Positions 1 through 6,946 are shown, numbered from the stretch's first letter. The stretch: 12,247 nucleotides of DNA from JAAYRG01 sp964643255 (GCA_964643255.1 CAZXSM010000061.1:1-12247), one strand, 5' to 3'. The notes: generated by a model from the sequence alone, not told the origin. Translations and numbers: made by a program.

Positions 1-958
1 ATTTTAGTAATGCAATACGTTCTAAACCTACACCAAATGCAAATCCTGAATAAACATCTGGGTCAATTCCACTCATTCTAAGTACCTTTGGATGAACCAT
101 ACCGCAGCCTAGAATTTCAATCCAACCTGAGTTTTGACAGAAACGACATCCAGCTCCTTCACATTTAAAGCAAGAAACGTCAACTTCTGCACTCGGTTCA
201 GTAAATGGAAAATGATGTGGCCTAAATTTAGTTTTTGTATTTTCTCCAAACAGTTTCTTAGCAAATTCATCAAGTGTCCCCTTAAGGTCGGCAAATGTAA
301 TGTCTTTATCCACAACCATACCTTCGATTTGATTAAAAACTGGGGAATGAGTTGCATCAACTTGGTCAGATCTAAAGACTCTACCTGGTGCTATCATTCT
401 TATAGGAAGCTTTCCCTCTTCCATAACTCTAACTTGTACTGGTGAAGTTTGAGTTCTAAGCAATATATCATTGTTAATATAGAATGTGTCTTGTTCGTCT
501 TTTGCTGGATGATTTGCTGGAATATTTAAAGCTTCAAAGTTGTAATAGTCATATTCAATTTCTGGACCTTCTACAACCTCATATCCCATACCTATAAATA
601 TTTCTTCTACCTCTTCTAGGGCTATTGTATTAGGATGCCTATGACCAAACTTGGGTTTCTTGCCTGGTAGTGTAACGTCAATAGTTTCAGCAGCCATCTG
701 CTCTTCACGTTTTAATCTCTCAAGTTCATCAGTTTTTGCTTTTAGTTTATCCTCTATTGAAGTTCTCGCCTTATTTACCATATGACCAACTGCAGGGCGG
801 TCTTCTTTTGGGATATCTTTCATAGACTTTAAAATGTTAGTAAGTTCTCCTTTTTTCCCAAGAAATTTTACTCTAACATCATTTAACTCAGCCAATTTAT
901 TAGAGTTTGCAACTTGTGCCAATGCTTCCTCTACAATGACTTGTAACTTATCTTTCAT
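1..958 (-). CDS. pheS: Phenylalanine--tRNA ligase alpha subunit, 3' end cut off by window edge
   Basis: Catalytic subunit of the (alpha-beta)2 cytoplasmic enzyme that charges tRNA-Phe with phenylalanine. The visible 319 codons are open from ATG 956-958 to the window edge; the family is usually about 340 residues, so only about 20 C-terminal residues are missing. Residues 1-90 form the charged N-terminal coiled-coil region. The class II catalytic core follows, with GHRHPN (105-110), the motif 2 region GRVFRSDQVDATHSPVF (192-208), and motif 3 GFAFGVGLER (305-314). Four cysteines (C263, C266, C271, C274), spaced CxxC-4-CxxC before GWIEILGCGMVHP, match the insert of Gram-positive PheS proteins and may bind metal. 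A ribosome binding site AAAGGAGA lies about 9 bases before the ATG. Expression is governed by the T-box leader at 1013-1348. pheT normally follows pheS and would lie outside the window. Assignment is near certain. Confidence 0.98.
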   Translation of the reverse strand, partial: MKDKLQVIVEEALAQVANSNKLAELNDVRVKFLGKKGELTNILKSMKDIPKEDRPAVGHMVNKARTSIEDKLKAKTDELERLKREEQMAAETIDVTLPGKKPKFGHRHPNTIALEEVEEIFIGMGYEVVEGPEIEYDYYNFEALNIPANHPAKDEQDTFYINNDILLRTQTSPVQVRVMEEGKLPIRMIAPGRVFRSDQVDATHSPVFNQIEGMVVDKDITFADLKGTLDEFAKKLFGENTKTKFRPHHFPFTEPSAEVDVSCFKCEGAGCRFCQNSGWIEILGCGMVHPKVLRMSGIDPDVYSGFAFGVGLERIALLK

Positions 959-1012
959 AGAGATGTTCTCCTTTCAATGTAAGATGTTTCTAATAATTAT
1001 CTATTTGGGCAT

Positions 1013-1040
1013 AAAAAAAGCCCCTTAATAAATAAGGGAC
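1013..1040 (-). terminator. Rho-independent terminator of the pheS T-box leader
   Basis: Read on the minus strand, CCCTTA and TAAGGG form a stem around a TTTAT loop, extended by a T-G and a G-C pair, and a run of seven T follows. It lies 3' of the T-box sequence, where the attenuator is expected. This is the structure that is disrupted when uncharged tRNA-Phe binds. Confidence 0.93.
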
Positions 1041-1348
1041 GGTTAATTTCATTTACCGCGGTACCACCCTAGTTCTAGAAGAAAACATAAGATATCTCTA
1101 CATAATTATTCATATGTATCTTCTAACTCTTTAGGTCTGTGTAACGAACAGCATACGTTATCTCCTACTAACCTTTGTGGGAATTCAAAGATACAGCTCC
1201 AGTGTGAATTTCAATAATTATGTTAACTTAAGGAAGCTTACAGCCAGGACTTCCTCTCTCTTAAAGTAATAATTATCTTCCTTGCAAAATGCTTAATTAA
1301 TAATAAATTAAAAACAAGTTGACAAGCACCTTCTTAGCTTTTTACTTA
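1013..1348 (-). promoter_or_regulatory. T-box leader (tRNA-Phe-sensing riboswitch) of pheS
   Basis: The minus-strand leader contains the near-universal T-box AGGGTGGTACCGCG at 1057-1070, followed by a terminator at 1013-1040. Upstream, an 8-bp helix ATAATTAT (1269-1276 with 1214-1221) belongs to stem I. The 3' side of the internal loop next to it reads TGAAATTCA, placing the codon TTC (Phe) at 1206-1208 as the specifier. The distal part of stem I shows AGAGAG followed by a GGAAG/CTTCC hairpin. In known T-boxes, uncharged tRNA pairs with the specifier and its CCA end pairs with the T-box bulge, which stabilises the antiterminator and lets transcription proceed. The TTC specifier agrees with the downstream pheS. 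The 5' boundary is inferred from the promoter; the detailed fold was done by eye. Confidence 0.95.
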
Positions 1349-1354
1349 CATTTT

Positions 1355-1382
1355 ATTTTAGCATATTAAAGTTTCTTGTCAA
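1355..1382 (-). promoter_or_regulatory. Sigma-A-type promoter of pheS
   Basis: On the minus strand there is a perfect -35 TTGACA (1377-1382), a 16-base spacer, and a -10 TAAAAT (1355-1360; five of six bases match the consensus). Transcription should start near 1348, giving a leader of about 390 bases before the pheS start codon, the right size for a T-box leader. Confidence 0.82.
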
Positions 1383-1430
1383 GGAAAAATACCTAGTAAA
1401 TAGTTTACCGCTAATTACAAGTAATCTTTA

Positions 1431-1552
1431 TCATTCAAGTGTTAGCAGAGCATCTGGTAAACCTACAATAAATGTTACGATTACTATAACAAATAGACCT
1501 ATAACTAAAAGTATATTTCTTGTCTTTTCCCTATTTGTTCCTTCTATACCTT
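1431..1552 (-). CDS. Small membrane protein, C-terminal fragment next to assembly gap
   Basis: An open frame enters from the N gap and ends at TGA 1431-1433, giving the last 39 residues of a protein. It begins with a charged stretch (GIEGTNREKTRN), continues as one strongly hydrophobic helix (ILLVIGLFVIVIVTFIVGL) and ends DALLTLE. The arginine/lysine-rich flank suggests a cytoplasmic N-terminal side and a C-terminal membrane anchor. The N-terminus lies in or beyond the gap. A possible start is ATG at 1667-1669, whose first codons read M-S-W-R-F and resemble the beginning of DUF4236 proteins. That link is a guess: if the gap were really 100 bases the two parts would not be in frame. I do not recognise the fragment itself. 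Confidence 0.5.
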
Positions 1553-1652
1553 NNNNNNNNNNNNNNNNNNNNNNNNNNNNNNNNNNNNNNNNNNNNNNNN
1601 NNNNNNNNNNNNNNNNNNNNNNNNNNNNNNNNNNNNNNNNNNNNNNNNNNNN
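1553..1652. other. Assembly gap of exactly 100 N
   Basis: One hundred consecutive N. This round number is the usual placeholder for a scaffold gap of unknown length, so distances across it should not be trusted. It interrupts the small minus-strand membrane-protein gene. The flanks show no repeat that would explain the break. Confidence 0.98.
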
Positions 1653-1691
1653 TTAAATCTCCAAGACATAAACCCTCTTAAACTAATTACC

Positions 1692-1720
1692 TTGATTTAT
1701 GTGTTTATATTTAATATTAT
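1692..1720 (+). promoter_or_regulatory. Possible promoter of the YihY-family gene
   Basis: TTGATT (1692-1697) and TATTAT (1715-1720) are separated by 17 bases, matching sigma-A boxes at four and five of six positions. Transcription would start close to 1727, inside the palindrome at 1724-1742, and leave a leader of about 80 bases before the ATG at 1809. The region is very AT-rich, so chance matches are likely and the call is tentative. Confidence 0.45.
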
Positions 1721-1731
1721 TACTTTAGCAA
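1704..1731 (-). promoter_or_regulatory. Possible divergent promoter for the small membrane-protein gene
   Basis: On the minus strand TTGCTA (1726-1731; four of six consensus bases) and TATAAA (1704-1709; five of six) are 16 bases apart. The -35 box lies in the left arm of the palindrome at 1724-1742. Transcription would start near 1697, about 28 bases before the candidate ATG at 1669. Weak evidence in AT-rich DNA. Confidence 0.3.
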
Positions 1732-1742
1732 GTTTTGCTAAA
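1724..1742. repeat. Perfect inverted repeat, candidate operator
   Basis: TTTAGCAA, a three-base spacer GTT, then TTGCTAAA: a perfect 8-3-8 palindrome. It sits over the expected start of the plus-strand promoter and the -35 box of the possible minus-strand promoter, where a dimeric repressor would act on both. No T run follows on either strand, so a terminator is unlikely. No regulator gene is visible in the window to pair with it. Confidence 0.5.
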
Positions 1743-1808
1743 TATTATATACAATACGAACATATACTGATATTGACTTCATTTTTATCGTTTATTAAGG
1801 AGATTATT

Positions 1809-2678
1809 ATGATTAAAAGGTTTTTTCATATATTATCAAATTTTACCAGGAAGCTTAATGAAGACCATGTAGGTGCTTATTCTGGTCAAGCAACATTATT
1901 TATTTTAATTTCTACATTTCCATTTTTAATGTTTTTATTTTCCTTGATTCAATATTTACCTATCACCGAGAGCAATATTATGATAATTGTAAATGAGATT
2001 TTGCCTAAAAACATAAGTCCTACATTTATAAGAATCATTGCAGAAGTCTTTGATAAAGGGTCTACAACTGTTATATCTATAAGTGCTATTACCGCATTGT
2101 GGTCTGCATCTAGAGGCTTTATCGCTCTTGCAAAAGGATTAAACCAAGTCTATGATATCAAGGAAACAAGAGGTTATTTAAAAACCAGGCTTTACTCTAG
2201 TCTATATACATTGGTTTTTGCCTTTATACTAATAATCACCCTATTATTACTTGTATTTGGTAATCACCTATATCTCTTTATACAAAGTACTTTTCCTGTA
2301 TTAAAGAATGCGGCTTTGATAATAATGAGTTTACGTACTGTTATAGGTTTTGCCATTCTTATTATCTTTTTTTTAATATTATTTCTTGCTATTCCTAATA
2401 GAAAAAGCTCTATACTAGATGAACTTCCAGGAGCAATAATTGCTGCTGCTGGATGGATGATATTCTCTTATTTATACTCTTTTTATATTGATAATATAGG
2501 GAGCTTTTCAAATATGTATGGCAGCTTAACCACTATCGTATTTTTAATGTTATGGCTATATTTTTGTATGTACATTCTGTTTTTTGGAGCAGAAATCAAT
2601 AATATACTTGCATCAAAGGATTTACAAGAGAAATTAAAGGCACCTGGCAAATACGAAAAGAAAACATCTAAAGACTGA
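1809..2678 (+). CDS. YihY/BrkB-family multispanning membrane protein
   Basis: An inner-membrane protein of 289 residues, the usual length of the YihY (BrkB, older misnomer ribonuclease BN) family, whose biochemical function is not established. Family signatures are clear: AYSGQATLFILISTFPFL (23-40), LWSASRGFIALAKGLNQVY (97-115), and near the end YGSLTTIVFLMLWLYFCMYILF (237-258) leading to GAEIN. About six hydrophobic segments are visible, near 28-50, 84-105, 130-158, 168-195, 205-228 and 238-262, and the tail is lysine-rich and cytoplasmic. The frame is open upstream to a TTG at 1692, but ATG 1809 is chosen because AAGGAG (1797-1802) precedes it by six bases, the residues before it are not family-like, and the length then fits. 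It is a single gene converging on the SpoIID-domain gene. Confidence 0.93.
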   Translation: MIKRFFHILSNFTRKLNEDHVGAYSGQATLFILISTFPFLMFLFSLIQYLPITESNIMIIVNEILPKNISPTFIRIIAEVFDKGSTTVISISAITALWSASRGFIALAKGLNQVYDIKETRGYLKTRLYSSLYTLVFAFILIITLLLLVFGNHLYLFIQSTFPVLKNAALIIMSLRTVIGFAILIIFFLILFLAIPNRKSSILDELPGAIIAAAGWMIFSYLYSFYIDNIGSFSNMYGSLTTIVFLMLWLYFCMYILFFGAEINNILASKDLQEKLKAPGKYEKKTSKD

Positions 2679-2696
2679 CAAAGGGATGTCAGTCTT
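2671..2696. terminator. Shared palindrome at the convergent gene ends, probable bidirectional terminator
   Basis: AAGACTGACA, six-base loop AAGGGA, TGTCAGTCTT: a perfect 10-bp stem. The TGA stops of both converging genes are inside it, one per arm (2676-2678 and 2689-2691). Position and symmetry suggest that it ends transcripts from both sides. No long T run follows in either direction; the minus-strand side has scattered T (TTTTCTTTTC, about 10 bases later), so efficiency is uncertain. Confidence 0.62.
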
Positions 2697-5250
2697 CATA
2701 AATAAAACCTAGTTCTATACCGGAATAATAATGTCTCAATATTTCTTGGTAGTCATTTCCTAGCTCTGCCATACCTTGGGCGCCATTTTGACTCATCCCT
2801 ACTCCATGTCCGTAGCCTCCACCAGTAATATTAAGGCCACTATCTATCTTATCCATTATGAAGAAGGCACTAGGTAGCATGGATTGAGATACTTCACTGC
2901 CGTCTTGTCGTATTAGGGACTGGTTTTCTGGAGATAGCAAGGTTCTTATATTGTACTCTCCAATTACCTTCACTGTTGCACTAGAACCAACTAACTTAAG
3001 TTCAGTTATAATTCCACTCTTTTCTCTAGTTATAATTTGAACATCTTCTAAGGCTCCAATACTTTCTATAGGTTGACTTTCATAAACTTGTTCTCCATTT
3101 TCATCAGTTACTAAAGTTTGTATATATTCAGGGTTTGCATTATATCTGCCTGCAATTTTAGAATTTATGCTATTTGTAATTTCATTATAAGGCAGGGTTA
3201 CTTTCCATCTATACCAAGCCACTTGACTATCGTAGGTAGTTTCTGATGAGTTTAGTAAAAAGTTCCTAAAGGCCTCTTCATTAGAAAAATCTACATCAAG
3301 GGTTGAACCTGTCACTTCTACCTCATCTCCACTACTTACTATCTGTAACTTGCCTGTTAGATAAGGATCATCACCATTCCAAACTTCACCGACTGATGCT
3401 GTATGACCGCTAGATGTTGAAAAATAATATGCATTGATTACATTACCTTCATAAGTCATAACCCTTCCATAGGTATCTTTAACAGCAAGTATGGTTGCCT
3501 CATTTTCTTCTATATTATTATAGACTTGATATGACATACTATCGTCTACATGGGCACCATATTCTTTTAAACTGTTTGCTATCAAGTGATTATATGCATA
3601 ACTTCTAGCACATACTGCCTGGCTTTTTAATGCCTCTATACTATAATAAGAAGGCATTTCACTAGGGACTACTGCATATAAATATTCTTCTAATGACAAT
3701 TCATTTACAATAAGTAAACCCTTTTCTGATGGGGCAATTTCCATTGTGCCTCGGTATTTAGGGTTACCATAAGACCTCTCTATGGATAATAGCTCTATCT
3801 TGCCATTTTCAGAAGTTGACTTCACTGTAATTCTACCCTGGTCTAGGCTATCATCATAAGGCTTTAGACTTACAATTTCACCGGGGCTATAGGTAAGAGT
3901 TTCTTCTTGGTTGGACACTGTAAACTCATCGCTACTAGTGAAAGATACTTGATCATGATAAAGCTCCTTAAATTGGTCAGTTTTTATAAGAACACGTATA
4001 TTCTGAGCCTTGATTTCTTCTTTAATTAAGGCAGCAACAATTTTTCCTTCTGCCACTATAAAGTCTGTTGATTCATATCCAACTAAAATACTATTAGTAA
4101 TTTCTTGTGCTATTTCTCCATATATCTTATATATTTTATAATTATCATCAAGAGGTATTTGTCCATAACTCTCCACTTCAATATATTTCTTATCTGTTAC
4201 TAATACCTTACCATTTATTCTATCTGGTTTAATTCTTATTCCTACAATTTCTTGATTTTGTATTATTAAGTCACCAACTACTTGTTTAATTTCCTTAGAT
4301 AAACTTGATTTAGTGTGAAATGACTTTGTCACTCCATGAGCAAATGCATTAACAGTTTGATCTAGACCATATGTAATCCAGACATTGTTAAGTATTGTTT
4401 CATCATCTAGTACTTCCTTTACATAAACAAGGTCACTATCTTTAACAAGACCAGTAATCTTACAATTTATATAATCCTCTAAGTTAAATTTAAGACTAAC
4501 ATCTTGCTTATTATTCCCTTCTATGTCTTCATTAATATTATCTTCTTCATTCTCATTACTATTTTCTTGATCATCCTCTTGGTCTACTTCTTTAACATAT
4601 TGTCCATCTATATAAAATTCAGCATAATCCAAAGCATTTTCAAAGCCATAATTGCCTTGGTTAGTAGACATAATATGCTTATCTAAATCCTTCTTATATA
4701 TATCAGGTCTTCCTATTATAAATAGTTCTACTTCTTTAATAGGTGAAGTCTCTTCAGGTAGAGATTTATAGACATTTTCATATATCTCTAAGAATTCCCC
4801 CGTAAGAAGAGCTTTATTATATTCTTGATCTTCTATTTCAAAAGAAATTCCGTCAAGAATTTTCTCTAAACTTAAGTCTAATTTATGACTAACAGAAGGA
4901 AGCAAATATAAGAGGTCATTAAAGGTTATATAGTCTTTATCTTGTGGTAATACAATATCTGATTCTATAAATTCCCCATTAAAATCTCCATTATCATGTC
5001 CGCTTTCATCAATATTATCAGAAAGCTTTTTTCTTTCTAACTTGTATTTAAAATCCTGGTCATTTACATCTAAGAAATGTAATAAGTGCTTTACTTCCTT
5101 AAAAGTAATCATATCACCACTGCGCAATATGATTTCGTCTTCACTTCTATTATTATATTCCTTTACAACATTGACTGTAAATATAGCTAATAAGGACAGG
5201 ATACAAATGCCCAGTATAACCAACTTAGTTTTTATATTAATTTTATTCAT
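2689..5250 (-). CDS. Membrane-anchored SpoIID/LytB-domain protein with long N-terminal extension
   Basis: 853 residues, far longer than classical SpoIID (about 340). One membrane segment (about 9-28) anchors it with the bulk outside the cell. The C-terminal part (about 496-846) is a SpoIID/LytB domain: EEYLYAVVPSEMPSYYSIEA with the conserved glutamate E531 in PSEMP, KSQAVCARSYAY, STSSGHTASVGEVW (H616), and HGVGMSQNGAQGMAELG (815-831) before EILRHYYSGIEL. SpoIID itself is a lytic transglycosylase acting on peptide-stripped glycan during engulfment, and LytB is a modifier of the amidase LytC, so a role in peptidoglycan remodelling is inferred. The first 490 residues are not recognised. They contain a repeated DxITF motif (46-57 and 106-117) and an acidic linker (223-250). 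ATG 5248-5250 is preferred over an in-frame ATG nine codons upstream because AGGAGGGA (5256-5263) precedes it by five bases. Single gene with its own probable promoter. Confidence 0.93.
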   Translation of the reverse strand: MNKINIKTKLVILGICILSLLAIFTVNVVKEYNNRSEDEIILRSGDMITFKEVKHLLHFLDVNDQDFKYKLERKKLSDNIDESGHDNGDFNGEFIESDIVLPQDKDYITFNDLLYLLPSVSHKLDLSLEKILDGISFEIEDQEYNKALLTGEFLEIYENVYKSLPEETSPIKEVELFIIGRPDIYKKDLDKHIMSTNQGNYGFENALDYAEFYIDGQYVKEVDQEDDQENSNENEEDNINEDIEGNNKQDVSLKFNLEDYINCKITGLVKDSDLVYVKEVLDDETILNNVWITYGLDQTVNAFAHGVTKSFHTKSSLSKEIKQVVGDLIIQNQEIVGIRIKPDRINGKVLVTDKKYIEVESYGQIPLDDNYKIYKIYGEIAQEITNSILVGYESTDFIVAEGKIVAALIKEEIKAQNIRVLIKTDQFKELYHDQVSFTSSDEFTVSNQEETLTYSPGEIVSLKPYDDSLDQGRITVKSTSENGKIELLSIERSYGNPKYRGTMEIAPSEKGLLIVNELSLEEYLYAVVPSEMPSYYSIEALKSQAVCARSYAYNHLIANSLKEYGAHVDDSMSYQVYNNIEENEATILAVKDTYGRVMTYEGNVINAYYFSTSSGHTASVGEVWNGDDPYLTGKLQIVSSGDEVEVTGSTLDVDFSNEEAFRNFLLNSSETTYDSQVAWYRWKVTLPYNEITNSINSKIAGRYNANPEYIQTLVTDENGEQVYESQPIESIGALEDVQIITREKSGIITELKLVGSSATVKVIGEYNIRTLLSPENQSLIRQDGSEVSQSMLPSAFFIMDKIDSGLNITGGGYGHGVGMSQNGAQGMAELGNDYQEILRHYYSGIELGFIYED

Positions 5251-5281
5251 AACTGTCCCTCCTAATAGCAAATGCATATTT

Positions 5282-5311
5282 ACTATACTTAATTATATAC
5301 AAATTGGACAA
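5282..5311 (-). promoter_or_regulatory. Possible promoter of the SpoIID-domain gene
   Basis: TTGTCC (5306-5311) and TATAGT (5282-5287; five of six -10 bases) are separated by 18 bases. A second -10-like TATAAT (5292-5297) lies inside the spacer without a good -35. I see no clear sigma-E-type boxes, so sporulation control is not supported by the sequence. Tentative. Confidence 0.38.
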
Positions 5312-5388
5312 GATTATTACCTTTATTTATTCTGAAATTTTATAATGACACCTTATCATACTATGACTACAAATTCCATATAATTACA

Positions 5389-5433
5389 AAGGAACAGGGA
5401 TAAGACTCATCTTTTGTCTTGTCCCTGTTCCTT
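5389..5433 (-). terminator. Long hairpin after the Gld-like operon, terminator or REP-like element
   Basis: Two 18-base arms (5389-5406 and 5416-5433) pair around a nine-base loop. The arms contain GGAACAGGGA and TCCCTGTTCC. Read on the minus strand there is a single A-C mismatch; read on the plus strand it becomes a U-G wobble and the stem is complete. It starts 28 bases after the stop codon of the DUF4340 gene, where an operon terminator is expected, but only TTTGTAATTAT follows, so the T run is poor. The arms resemble dispersed palindromes common in clostridial genomes. Confidence 0.6.
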
Positions 5434-5461
5434 ATTTATTAATTAATAACTACTATCTATT

Positions 5462-6946
5462 TTAAAACAAATCTACTATTGCATTTATATTTCTAAGGTC
5501 TACTAAGTATATTATATTTCCATTAATATCAACTGCATAGTAACTATCATCATAAGGATAATATTTTATTTCAACAGTCTCATATTCCTCAGTATTACGA
5601 TGGAATGTTATGGTAAGAACTGGTTCTTCATTCCCTATTTCATAGTCCTCAGCCACTTCTTGTTCACCACTTACCCTAATTATCGCTTGATAAATGCTTT
5701 TAAATTCTGAATCTTCTACTAGTTCATCATTAATATAATATTCCTCTACTAGTTCTTCTTTATCTTCACCATCTTCTGTTGTGGTAACAGTCTCACGTTC
5801 AATATCCATTACATGGACTTGGTCCTCTGTCTTAATTTCTATACTATCAACTGATATTATATTTATCATACTAAAATATTTGTCTAAAAGTGTAAATGGA
5901 TTGATGTCAACTAGGTTATTAACACTGCTTTCACTTAGGATACCAACCGAGTCAGAATCTGCTGTTTTTACATAATAATCTCCAGATTCATTAGTAGACC
6001 CAATCTGTAATTCCAAAGTATGATCTACAGTCATAGTCTCAACTTCTTCAGAAGTATCTTCATTTTCATCATCATCTTCAACTTCTACTATCTCAAAATA
6101 TTCCAGATAAATAGTATAAGCAGGATCATCTAGGCCATACTTACCCAAGTCTTCTACCTCATAATCTATTCCCTGGTCAAAACTTAAAGAGCTATAATTG
6201 CCTAAATACTCTAAAATAGCACTGTTATCACCAAGCTGTACATTTTCATAAGGCTGAGTGATTTCCCAGTTACTACTAGCTGTATATCCTAATTCTTCTT
6301 CATTATATCTCATTTCAAGTTCACTCTTATCATTACTTATAATATTAATATATCTAATATTATTACCATCTATAGATGGTAGGTCCTCATATTCCACCAA
6401 ATGTGTTTCATTTTTATCAAAAGCATTATATAAGGAACTATCAACTAGGTATATATCAGAATTATCATTAAGCATCATATAACGTCCACTATAGGCAGGA
6501 GCTTCAATTCCAAACTTAAGGTTAATACTTGTCCCATCATCCAAGTTTATAGTTACAACTATAGCAGGGTCTTCTAAACCAAATTCAGTCAAATCCCCTG
6601 TTTCTTGTGGAATAAGACGGTTATAATTTATTGACTTTATCTTGTTTTCTATATTCTTAATAGTAGATTCATTGACAGGAGTTTCTTCATTATCACCATT
6701 AATCCATTGCCCGTCTGTATTTTTTATATAATAAAAACTACCATACTCATTTTCAAAGGAAATATCCGTAACTTGATCAATATCTATGGCCATTAGTTCA
6801 GTAACTTGACCTTCCTCTGTAACATTTTCTTCTACACTGTCTTTATTGTTCTTATTACTTAAAGATACAGCTAGGACTATTAGTAAGACTAAAGTAATTA
6901 GTAAAATTATCAAAGTAATGATATTCTTCTTTTTACTTTTTGCCAT
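5462..6946 (-). CDS. DUF4340-domain protein, last gene of the Gld-like ABC operon
   Basis: 494 residues. A lysine-rich start (MAKSKKKN) and one long hydrophobic helix (9-30) indicate a membrane anchor with the rest outside. DUF4340 proteins are regularly found beside GldA/GldF/GldG-type ABC genes, and their molecular role is unknown. The body carries two related units: LTEFGLEDPAIVVTINL (119-135) leading to LKFG, and LGKYGLDDPAYTIYLEY (267-283) leading to LQIGS. Each is followed by a Y-rich strand region (YSGRYMMLNDNSDIYLV; DYYVKTADSDSVGIL). The second unit is split by an acidic insert (about 285-304). The C-terminal third (about 365-494) is beta-rich and ends in hydrophobic VDLF. The ATG directly follows the stop codon of the GldG-like gene with no bases between, and its ribosome binding site lies inside that gene, so translation is probably coupled. 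It probably works with the two gene products upstream as a surface subunit. Confidence 0.88.
   Translation of the reverse strand: MAKSKKKNIITLIILLITLVLLIVLAVSLSNKNNKDSVEENVTEEGQVTELMAIDIDQVTDISFENEYGSFYYIKNTDGQWINGDNEETPVNESTIKNIENKIKSINYNRLIPQETGDLTEFGLEDPAIVVTINLDDGTSINLKFGIEAPAYSGRYMMLNDNSDIYLVDSSLYNAFDKNETHLVEYEDLPSIDGNNIRYINIISNDKSELEMRYNEEELGYTASSNWEITQPYENVQLGDNSAILEYLGNYSSLSFDQGIDYEVEDLGKYGLDDPAYTIYLEYFEIVEVEDDDENEDTSEEVETMTVDHTLELQIGSTNESGDYYVKTADSDSVGILSESSVNNLVDINPFTLLDKYFSMINIISVDSIEIKTEDQVHVMDIERETVTTTEDGEDKEELVEEYYINDELVEDSEFKSIYQAIIRVSGEQEVAEDYEIGNEEPVLTITFHRNTEEYETVEIKYYPYDDSYYAVDINGNIIYLVDLRNINAIVDLF

Noticed and set aside
109..445. Open frames overlapping pheS: 134-445 on the plus strand and 109-360 in another minus frame
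   Set aside because: They overlap an intact, fully conserved pheS, have no ribosome binding site, and encode no recognisable protein.
834..1028. Plus-strand open frame across the start of pheS and its leader terminator
   Set aside because: It is antisense to conserved pheS codons and to the terminator stem, and has no start signal.
1411..1425. ATTAC/GTAAT inverted repeat after the small membrane-protein gene as a terminator
   Set aside because: Only five AT-rich pairs with a two-base loop and no T run; too weak to call.
1692..1808. Longer YihY-family protein starting at TTG 1692
   Set aside because: No ribosome binding site precedes it, the extra 39 residues do not look like the family, the stretch overlaps the likely promoter and palindrome, and ATG 1809 has a good AAGGAG.
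4504..4686. Plus-strand hydrophobic 60-residue frame
   Set aside because: It is the antisense image of the acidic linker of the SpoIID protein: GAA/GAT codons read backwards give hydrophobic residues. No ribosome binding site.
5251..5277. Start of the SpoIID-domain gene nine codons upstream (ATG 5275-5277)
   Set aside because: The AGGAGGGA ribosome binding site lies inside this extension and points to ATG 5248-5250, which is followed directly by a basic stretch and membrane helix.
5042..5335. Plus-strand open frame antisense to the SpoIID gene start and its promoter
   Set aside because: It has no start signal, and the opposite strand has a clear gene with domain and ribosome binding site.
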